Shown here: piece after piece, positions 58,474-64,000 of the stretch
Layout: each line of letters begins with the position of its first letter
Position numbering within the stretch: the stretch's first letter is position 1
Source of the DNA: Niveispirillum cyanobacteriorum
Lineage (GTDB): Bacteria > Pseudomonadota > Alphaproteobacteria > Azospirillales > Azospirillaceae
Reading direction: 5' to 3'
Length of the DNA stretch: 64,000 nucleotides
NCBI RefSeq assembly: GCF_002868735.1
Contig: NZ_CP025611.1
Coordinates: 2,598,501-2,662,500 of the forward strand
Notes under the pieces: generated by a model
The model's database searches: none
Told to the model about the DNA's origin: nothing
What the model saw: the letters and a program-made list of their open reading frames with translations, nothing else
Program-made: the position numbers and the translations under genes

Positions 58474-59550
58474 TCAGGCGGGATGGGCCCCCGCCTTGCC
58501 CGCCAGCTCCAGCGCCTTGGCCAGTGCATCATCGGCAGGCGTTTCCACATCCGGGGCCACGCCCTGGCCCTCCCAGCCCCAGTCATTATCGGGGTTGTAG
58601 GTGCGGCCCACGGGGATGAAGGCGCCGAAACGCTCACCCACCGGTTCGACCCCGCCATAATGGCCTGCACCCGCCGTCTTTTCCCCTACCAGGGTGGCGC
58701 GCTTGGTACGCTTGAATGCCAGGGCCAGATGTTCGGCGGCGGATGCGCTGCGCCGGGAGGTCAGGTAGTAGACGGGCACGGATTGCAGGCGCATTTCCGA
58801 CAGGTCGGGGGTGACCGTGTGGTCCTGCCGCACAATGCCGTCGGGGGCGACGCGGTTGACCAGAGAGGCGAAGGGCGGCATGCCGCGCGCAAAGGCCGAG
58901 GCGCGGGTATCCATGCGGACCAGAGTGGTTGGCTGCGCATAGAGCAGGGGCAGGATGGCATCCATCTCCGCCAACCCACCACCCCGGTGTGGGCGGGCAT
59001 CGATGATCACGGCCTTGGCCTTGCCGGCATTGTCCAGCAGGAAGCCTCGCGCCCGGGCGATCATCCCCTCGTCCCCCATAAAGGCGTTGAAACGCAGATA
59101 GGCGACATCGCCGATCATCTTTGTCTCTTCCAGACCTGGCGGGCCGCTTGCCTTCGTGCTGGCCGGCGCGTCGGGGGCCGGTCTGCGCGGGGCGCGGCTG
59201 GCGAAAACCTCCTGCGGGGCCAGACGCAGATGGCCATCCTTGGCCACAGCCTGCAGGTCGGCGGTGACCCTTTCCCCAAAGGCGACAGGGTCGGTCAGGT
59301 CGGCATAGGCATCGGCTTCTGCCTTCTGACGCAGCAGTGTGGCGTAACGGCTGCCGATATCGGGAAAGACGAAGTTGTTCTCCAGACTGTCGGCCAGATC
59401 GCGCAGCACGGCCTGACGTTCCGTCCTGTCCATGGCCTTCACCGGTGCCGTCGCCTGTGCGCTGTCCGGTGCCGTCTGGGCCAGGGCGGGCAGGGTCAGG
59501 GCGCTGGTGGCGGCCAGGGCGAGGGCGAGGAAATGGCGGCGCTGCATCAT
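58474..59550 (-). CDS. S41-family (C-terminal processing-like) peptidase
   Basis: 358 aa from the ATG at 59550 (GGAG 8 nt upstream); the next codon is also ATG. Twin-Arg-bearing signal peptide ~1-25 (MMQRRHFLALALAATSA), so periplasmic or lipoprotein-free secreted. S41 core: GDVAYLRFNAFMGDEG, AVIIDARPHRGGGLAEMDAIL, then TSRRSASAAEHLALAF with the nucleophile region, and ATLVGEKTAGAGHYG. No PDZ domain is evident, so it resembles the shorter tail-specific protease relatives. Controlled by a sigma-54 promoter at 59595-59611. Confidence 0.85.
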   Translation of the reverse strand: MMQRRHFLALALAATSALTLPALAQTAPDSAQATAPVKAMDRTERQAVLRDLADSLENNFVFPDIGSRYATLLRQKAEADAYADLTDPVAFGERVTADLQAVAKDGHLRLAPQEVFASRAPRRPAPDAPASTKASGPPGLEETKMIGDVAYLRFNAFMGDEGMIARARGFLLDNAGKAKAVIIDARPHRGGGLAEMDAILPLLYAQPTTLVRMDTRASAFARGMPPFASLVNRVAPDGIVRQDHTVTPDLSEMRLQSVPVYYLTSRRSASAAEHLALAFKRTKRATLVGEKTAGAGHYGGVEPVGERFGAFIPVGRTYNPDNDWGWEGQGVAPDVETPADDALAKALELAGKAGAHPA

Positions 59551-59594
59551 GGGGCTTTCTCCGGTCCGGTGCCTTGTGGCATGGGACGGGTCAA

Positions 59595-59611
59595 AGCATC
59601 CGGCGTGCCAG
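59595..59611 (-). promoter_or_regulatory. Sigma-54 (RpoN) promoter of the S41 peptidase gene
   Basis: Minus-strand CTGGCACGCCGGATGCT matches YTGGCACG-N4-TTGCW except for one T-to-A change. The key GG and GC are exactly 10 nt apart. The transcription start is expected near 59583, about 33 nt before the ATG at 59550. Leader length and layout mirror the twin-peptide promoter. Confidence 0.7.
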
Positions 59612-59649
59612 GGCATAAGCATCTGTAATCGCGCACTTTTCATGATAGC

Positions 59650-59700
59650 AGGCACTGTCCGTTTCTGAACGTATGTCCGAAATCGGACAGTGCCTGTCCG
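59650..59700 (-). promoter_or_regulatory. Paired upstream activator dyads for the sigma-54 promoter
   Basis: On the minus strand: a distal symmetric dyad TGTCCG-ATTT-CGGACA (59689-59674), then after 2 nt a proximal CGTTCA-GAAA-CGGACA (59671-59656). A further CGGACA half-site is at 59700-59695. The proximal dyad ends 47 bp upstream of the -24 element. The whole cluster is also bracketed by 12-bp inverted arms AGGCACTGTCCG/CGGACAGTGCCT (59650-59661, 59684-59695). Same site order as at 8602-8649. Confidence 0.55.
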
Positions 59701-59701
59701 G

Positions 59702-61099
59702 TCAGGGCAGCAGCGGCGTGCTGTCGCTGGCCGGGCGCATCAGGTCGACCTGACCTGCGGCATTCAGGCTGAACAGCCAGACCATGGACTGGTGCTGGAA
59801 CTGCACCCGATAGCGGCGACGGTCGCCACCGTCGGGCGTGGTGGCCTTTTCCATCAGGCGGATGGATCGGACGGGGCCGGCAGCGGTCAACAGGGCGCTG
59901 CCAAAATCATTGAAGAAGCCTTGCATGCCATTGCCCGCCTCTTCGGTGAAGCCGGTCTTGTCCATGGTGCCCCTGGCGGCACTGTCCAGGGCATGGCGCA
60001 GCCGTTCGGCCATTTCCGGCCGGTCATCGGGCAGCATCCGGGCGCGGTCGGGCATATAGCGGGCGGCCACCCCATCGGCCAGCATCGGATAGAGCCAGCG
60101 CTGATTGGTCATAACCATGATGGTCAGCCGGTCGTCGGGAAGGCGCAGGATATCGGCCAGGGCCGGCCCGCCGCTGTGCCCCACGGCCACATGGCCCAGC
60201 AGGTCACGTTTGGTCCAGCCGATGGCGAAATCACCCGGCTTGCCAATGCTGAAGGGGGGCACCATCCACAGGCGCTGCCACGTGGCGGCGGGCAGGGCGT
60301 CGCCCTTGTCGATGGCCTGGGCAAAGCGGACCAGATCATTCAGGCTGGTCAGCAGGCCGCCGGCGGCATAACCGGCGGGCGTATAGCCGAAATCATCGCG
60401 GGCCTGCCGACCGTCCCGGAAGACATGGATGCCCGCGGCCCGGTCTGTCCAGGTCCCGTTCGTCTCCGTGGAAAAGCCGCTTTCCACCATGCCCAGCGGG
60501 GTTAGCGCCCAGGTGCGCAGGGCAGCCGGGAACGGTTCGCCCGACAGTTTTTCGATCAGAGCCTGCAGAACCACGAAATCGGTGAAGCCATAGCGTGACC
60601 GGCTGCCCGGTTCATAGGCCAGCGGGGTCTTCATGGCCGCCGCCACGATATCGGCGGTGGTGGCGTCGGGCCCCAGGCCCAACCGATCCTCCAGCCCCGA
60701 AGAGTGGGTGGCCAGCTGCCGGATGGTGATACGCGACCAGCTGTCGGGTGCGTCGGGGAAATGGCGGCGCAGATCGTCATCCAGTGACAGCTTGCCCGCC
60801 TGTTCCAGCCGGCCCAACGCCACACCGGTCAGCATTTTTGTAGCCGATGCGATCTGGAACGTGTGGCTGGGTTCCAGGTTGGTGCGGGCAAAGGCGTCGG
60901 CGACGCCATAGGTCGCCATTTTTTCGACCTTGCCGTCCCGCACCACGGCCAGCGCAACGCCCGGTGTGTGGGTACGCTGCATAAAGCCCAGAATGTAATC
61001 ATCCACCCCATCGGCCAGGGCGGCGGGAACGATCAGGCTGGCGGCGGTGGCCAGCAGCAGGGCAAGGCGGCGGAAGGGGCGGCGGGCGGGCAAGGACAT
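59702..61099 (-). CDS. Secreted beta-lactamase-fold serine hydrolase
   Basis: 465 aa. Signal peptide ~1-29 (LALLLATAASLIVPAALA). Class C beta-lactamase/D-Ala-D-Ala carboxypeptidase-like domain: catalytic Ser-x-x-Lys in FQIASATKMLTGVALG, the Tyr region in SRYGFTDFVVLQ (YxN motif not canonical), and HSGG late in the domain replacing KTG (HVAVGHSGGPA). The C-terminal ~100 residues are beta-rich, as in many serine hydrolases of this group. Likely esterase or peptidase rather than antibiotic resistance. Its stop is 2 bp from the sigma-54 regulatory cluster of the next gene. Confidence 0.85.
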   Translation of the reverse strand: MSLPARRPFRRLALLLATAASLIVPAALADGVDDYILGFMQRTHTPGVALAVVRDGKVEKMATYGVADAFARTNLEPSHTFQIASATKMLTGVALGRLEQAGKLSLDDDLRRHFPDAPDSWSRITIRQLATHSSGLEDRLGLGPDATTADIVAAAMKTPLAYEPGSRSRYGFTDFVVLQALIEKLSGEPFPAALRTWALTPLGMVESGFSTETNGTWTDRAAGIHVFRDGRQARDDFGYTPAGYAAGGLLTSLNDLVRFAQAIDKGDALPAATWQRLWMVPPFSIGKPGDFAIGWTKRDLLGHVAVGHSGGPALADILRLPDDRLTIMVMTNQRWLYPMLADGVAARYMPDRARMLPDDRPEMAERLRHALDSAARGTMDKTGFTEEAGNGMQGFFNDFGSALLTAAGPVRSIRLMEKATTPDGGDRRRYRVQFQHQSMVWLFSLNAAGQVDLMRPASDSTPLLP

Positions 61100-61220
61100 G
61101 GGTCACGACGGGGAACAGGTTGCGCTGTTCCCAGCATGCGGAATGATGCGCCTGTGTGAAAGCTTCCAGGCAGGGCTGACGGGACCAATCCGGTGGCGCG
61201 ATGCGGAACCTGCCGTGATG

Positions 61221-61988
61221 TCAGCCGATATTCCGCGCCCGTGCCACCAGCCGCACCAGTTCCGCCCGTGCCATGTCGGCGTCCCGGATGCGGGTGGCAA
61301 AGGGCAGGCGGGTGGTCAGGGGGCCGGTGGACAGGTCGCAGCCATCGGGATCGATCCCAGTCAAGCGCCAATCGCCCGCCGGCTGGTCCAGAAGCCGGGT
61401 GGCATAAAGGGCCAATGCGTCGGCATGGTCCTGGTTCATATGGGCCACGATATCGTCGTGATGGGGTGCCAGATCCCGCCAATCGGCGGGCGGCAGACGC
61501 AACAGGTCGGGTTCCAGGCTGTGGATGCGTCCGAAGCCGGCCACCATATGGCCCCGCTTCGCTGTCACCCGCCACAGGGCGAAATCGCGAAATCCGGCAT
61601 AGGCGCTTGCCGACGGGTGGCGGGCGATGAACCGTTCCAGCAGCATGGGGTCGGCCGCCCGTTCGGCCACGCCCTGCACCGACAGGCGCGGCCCGGTCAG
61701 GCGGTCGGCGTGGCCCACCGTGGCGTCGAACAGCAGACCGCAGCGGCCATCCGCCTCCAGATTGCGGGTATGTTCGGCCAGACGGGAGATCAGCAGCAGG
61801 GGGCTGGCATCCAGGTCGAACGCCACCAGCACCAGGGATGGGCTGGGCCAACCCTCCATCCCGCCTTCCATGCCGGGCCGCGACAAGGTGGCCAGCGTCG
61901 CCAATGTGGCCCCGCGCATCAGGCTGCGGGCGGCGAAGCCGATGTCATCAGGCCTATCCAGTGGCTCTTTGTCTTCACCAACCGCCAT
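61221..61988 (-). CDS. HugZ/PNPOx-like protein with DUF2470 domain
   Basis: 255 aa. N-terminal pyridoxamine-5'-phosphate-oxidase-type split barrel (ATLATLATLSRPGMEG; SPLLLISRLAEHTRNLEADGRCGLLF). The C-terminal DUF2470 domain contains HHDDIVAHMNQDHADALALYA, as in HugZ heme oxygenases, where a His in this region contacts heme. Heme degradation or heme-responsive function is plausible. Repeat copy C lies just upstream and chvI diverges from it. Confidence 0.85.
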   Translation of the reverse strand: MAVGEDKEPLDRPDDIGFAARSLMRGATLATLATLSRPGMEGGMEGWPSPSLVLVAFDLDASPLLLISRLAEHTRNLEADGRCGLLFDATVGHADRLTGPRLSVQGVAERAADPMLLERFIARHPSASAYAGFRDFALWRVTAKRGHMVAGFGRIHSLEPDLLRLPPADWRDLAPHHDDIVAHMNQDHADALALYATRLLDQPAGDWRLTGIDPDGCDLSTGPLTTRLPFATRIRDADMARAELVRLVARARNIG

Positions 61989-62012
61989 AAGACAACCCTT
62001 TCTATTCTTATT

Positions 62013-62115
62013 CCCTCAGCGCCGGGCGCCGCCGTCCGGCGGCTTGGCTGCACGCGACCATGGGGTCGCGGGTCGGCAGTCGCCGACCTGCCAATGGTCA
62101 GACACGCTCACCATT
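62013..62115 (+). repeat. Multi-hairpin repeat family, copy C
   Basis: Starts CCCTCAGCGCCGGGC. Hairpins: GCCGCC-GTCC-GGCGGC, linker TTGGCTGCA, CGCGACC-ATGG-GGTCGCG, GGTCGGC-AGTC-GCCGACC. The terminal stem is AATGGT...ACCATT. It lies in the divergent promoter region between the HugZ-like gene and chvI. Confidence 0.85.
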
Positions 62116-62252
62116 CGTCCTAAGGCCGTTCTATGTCGTCACGACACTTCCCCGCGCCGCATTGATGACATATTGAAAGGGCAGTTGGATTTGGCAAAGC
62201 CGGTCCTTCGGAAGTAATACCGAAGAGAGCGCCTGCAGGTTGGAGAAGAAGC

Positions 62253-62951
62253 GTGTCCCAAGTGATCGCCCTGGTCGATGACGACCGCAACATCCTGACG
62301 TCCGTGTCCATCGCGCTGGAAGCCGAGGGCTATGAGGTTCGCACCTATGGCGACGGTGATGAGGCGCTGCGCGGCATCACCTCCCGACCTGTCGACATGG
62401 CCGTGCTGGACATCAAGATGCCGCGCATGGACGGGATGGAACTTTTGCAGCGCCTGCGCCAGACCACGCAGATGCCCATCATCTTCCTGACCTCCAAGGA
62501 TGATGAGACGGACGAGCTGCAGGGCCTGCGCATGGGGGCCGACGACTACATCAAGAAGCCGTTCAGCCAGCGCCTGCTGATCGAGCGCATCAAGACCCTG
62601 CTGCGCCGCACTGAGCTGGCGCAGGGCAAGGGCACGGCCCCCGATCCGGGCCAGACCCTGGTGCGCGGCGAACTGGTACTGGACGGTGCCCGCCATCTCT
62701 GCACCTGGAAGGGTAAGGAGATCGACCTGACGGTCACCGAATTCCTGCTGGTCAAGGCGCTGGCCATCCGTCCCGGCCATGTGAAGAACCGCGATCAACT
62801 GATGGATGCCGCCTATGGCGAGCATATCTATGTCGATGACCGCACCATCGACAGCCACATCAAGCGTCTGCGTAAGAAGTTCAAGGTCGTGGACGACGAT
62901 TTCCAGCAGATCGAGACGCTATACGGCGTCGGTTACAAGTATAAAGAGTAG
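62253..62951 (+). CDS. chvI: Response regulator ChvI (OmpR family)
   Basis: 232 aa from a GTG start at 62253, supported by GGAG 8 nt before it. Receiver domain: acidic pair Asp10/Asp11 in [20 protein letters not shown], phospho-acceptor Asp53 in [15 protein letters not shown], Lys in IKKPFS. The C-terminal winged helix is [16 protein letters not shown], with recognition helix in [15 protein letters not shown]. Near-identical in style to rhizobial ChvI, which with ChvG controls acid, envelope and symbiosis genes. The partner chvG follows after repeat copy D. Confidence 0.95.
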   Translation: MSQVIALVDDDRNILTSVSIALEAEGYEVRTYGDGDEALRGITSRPVDMAVLDIKMPRMDGMELLQRLRQTTQMPIIFLTSKDDETDELQGLRMGADDYIKKPFSQRLLIERIKTLLRRTELAQGKGTAPDPGQTLVRGELVLDGARHLCTWKGKEIDLTVTEFLLVKALAIRPGHVKNRDQLMDAAYGEHIYVDDRTIDSHIKRLRKKFKVVDDDFQQIETLYGVGYKYKE

Positions 62952-62955
62952 AGCG

Positions 62956-63055
62956 CCCTCAGGCGCCGGGCGCCGCCATTCGGCGGCTTGGCTTACGCGC
63001 CACGTGGCGCGGGCCGCCGGTCGGCGGCCTCCAGCGGTCAGGAAGTGACCGCTGG
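62956..63055 (+). repeat. Multi-hairpin repeat family, copy D (between chvI and chvG)
   Basis: Starts 4 bp after the chvI stop with CCCTCAGGCGCCGGGC. Hairpins: GCCGCC-ATTC-GGCGGC, linker TTGGCTTA, CGCGCC-ACGT-GGCGCG, GGCCGCC-GGTC-GGCGGCC. The terminal 10-bp stem is CCAGCGGTCA-GGAAG-TGACCGCTGG. It ends 17 bp before the chvG ATG, so the whole operon spacer consists of this element. Confidence 0.88.
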
Positions 63056-63072
63056 TTATGGAGCGAGGTTAC

Positions 63073-64000
63073 ATGTTGGAACGCCCGTTCGGCGACAGGG
63101 CCGGCGGCGGGAAGGCAGCGGCGGAAACGCCCGCCCGCCGGCGGGTGCGGCATTTCTCGCCCCTGACGCTGCGTATCCTGGCCGTCAATATGCTGGCGCT
63201 GGCCATCCTGCTGGGGGGCCTGCTCTACCTGTCCACCTATCAGCAATGGCTGATCGACAAGGAACTGTCGGCCCTGTCGACGGAGGCGAAGATATTCGCC
63301 GGTGCCTTGGGCGAAGGCGCTATGCAGCCCGCGACGGACGAGTTCAACGAACCCACCAACCAGCTTTCCTATGAGCTGGCGCGGCAGATGGTGCGGCGTC
63401 TGGTGGAAACCACCGACACCCGTACCCGCCTGTTTGCGCCCAATGGCGAACTGATCGCCGACAGCCGCGTGCTGGGCGGGCCGAAGGGGACGGTACAGAT
63501 CGAAGAGCTGCCACCGCTGCGCGACGGCAACCGTCTGACCGAGATCGGCATCGCTATCTACGATTACATCGTCAATGCCGTGCCGGAGCGGGAGCATCTG
63601 CCCGCATATCCCAACGAGAAGGACCTGACGGCGGAGAATTACCCCGACGTCATGAAGGCGCTGTCAGGCGAGGTGGGCAGCAATATCTGGCGCATCGGCC
63701 GTGCCGACGGGCGCTCGGACATGGTGCTGACCGTGGCCGTGCCGGTTCAGCGCTATAAGAAGGTGCTGGGGGCCGTCTATATCTCGCGCGGGGGCGCGGC
63801 GGTGGACGTGGCCGTGCGGGAATTCCGCATGGATATCCTGCGCCTGTTTGCCATTACCCTGGGCGTGACGGTGCTGCTGTCCTTCTATCTGGCGGGTACC
63901 ATCGCCCGACCCATCCGCCGTCTGGCCCAGGCCGCCGACGAGGTGCGCCATGGCCATGGCCGCCAGGTCACCATCCCCGATTTTTCCCGCCGCCGGGACG
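63073..64000 (+). CDS. chvG: Sensor histidine kinase ChvG, N-terminal part (cut by window end)
   Basis: 309 codons visible; the gene runs off the end. GCGAGG lies 5 nt before the ATG at 63073; an in-frame ATG at 63058 has no such site. A basic N-terminus (ARRRVRHFSPLTLRIL) precedes TM1 (~33-53), a periplasmic stimulus-sensing domain (~55-250; STYQQWLIDKELSALSTEAK, TRLFAPNGELIADSRVL), TM2 (~255-278) and the start of HAMP (IARPIRRLAQAADEVRHG). The kinase domain lies beyond the window. Partner of ChvI. Confidence 0.92.
   Translation, partial: MLERPFGDRAGGGKAAAETPARRRVRHFSPLTLRILAVNMLALAILLGGLLYLSTYQQWLIDKELSALSTEAKIFAGALGEGAMQPATDEFNEPTNQLSYELARQMVRRLVETTDTRTRLFAPNGELIADSRVLGGPKGTVQIEELPPLRDGNRLTEIGIAIYDYIVNAVPEREHLPAYPNEKDLTAENYPDVMKALSGEVGSNIWRIGRADGRSDMVLTVAVPVQRYKKVLGAVYISRGGAAVDVAVREFRMDILRLFAITLGVTVLLSFYLAGTIARPIRRLAQAADEVRHGHGRQVTIPDFSRRRD

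Noticed and set aside
62988-63374. 128-codon plus frame overlapping the chvI-chvG spacer and chvG start
   Set aside because: It runs through repeat copy D and then an alternative frame of chvG; no coding support.

Overview
The window is about 64 kb of GC-rich chromosome with housekeeping genes on both strands. Gene content points to an alphaproteobacterium, most likely Rhodospirillales/Azospirillaceae. The evidence is a ChvI/ChvG two-component pair, a Fur/Mur-type regulator without the CxxC zinc motifs, CobS/CobT aerobic cobaltochelatase subunits beside a BolA and a J-domain gene, a DUF4118/HisKA_2 kinase, and a chemoreceptor carrying PilZ. This placement is inference from gene content; there is no rRNA here. 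No prophage, insertion sequence or CRISPR array was seen.

Layout. 1-8 kb: a secreted nucleosidase, pterin dehydratase, small zincin, ribbon-helix-helix protein, PaaI thioesterase, a pentapeptide-repeat/PilZ protein with a DUF599 partner, an orphan Hsp70, an XRE regulator and Fur. 8-9 kb: two 50-residue membrane peptides behind a sigma-54 promoter. 9-17 kb: purB, a porin, a three-gene GDPD operon, a sensor kinase, argG and an arylamine N-acetyltransferase. 17-27 kb: dnaK-dnaJ, murJ-trpS and a convergent glnD. 27-34 kb: phasin-like and BolA genes, a DMT transporter, a J-domain protein, cobS, two tandem small secreted proteins, cobT and tRNA-Arg(CCT). 34-45 kb: a PAS/HAMP/MCP/PilZ receptor, hemW, nth, DUF2244, a Usp-TIGR02186-TauE operon, pcp and two linked coiled-coil/proline-rich proteins. 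45-54 kb: a phytochrome-derived EAL protein, then the system I cytochrome c maturation operon ccmCDEFGHI. 54-64 kb: an AlkZ/YcaQ-like protein, pckA, secreted proteins (S41 peptidase, serine hydrolase), a HugZ-like protein, chvI and the start of chvG.

Two patterns are not explained by ordinary genes. (1) Two loci 51 kb apart, the twin-peptide genes and the S41 peptidase, each have a near-consensus sigma-54 promoter. Upstream of each lie two dyads in the same order: a symmetric TGTCCG-N4-CGGACA type, then an asymmetric YGTTCA-N4-CGGACA type. This suggests one enhancer-binding-protein regulon linking unknown membrane peptides to a periplasmic protease. (2) A family of roughly 100-bp repeats (four copies between 52.2 and 63.1 kb) folds into successive hairpins whose stems differ between copies but stay complementary. 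One copy lies in frame within the signal-peptide region of ccmH, and another separates chvI from chvG.

Other themes: cyclic-di-GMP (two PilZ fusions and one EAL enzyme with a degenerate GGDEF), heme and cytochrome c biogenesis (hemW, ccm, HugZ-like), cobalamin synthesis, and envelope or metabolic stress control (ChvGI, pckA, Hsp70 proteins).
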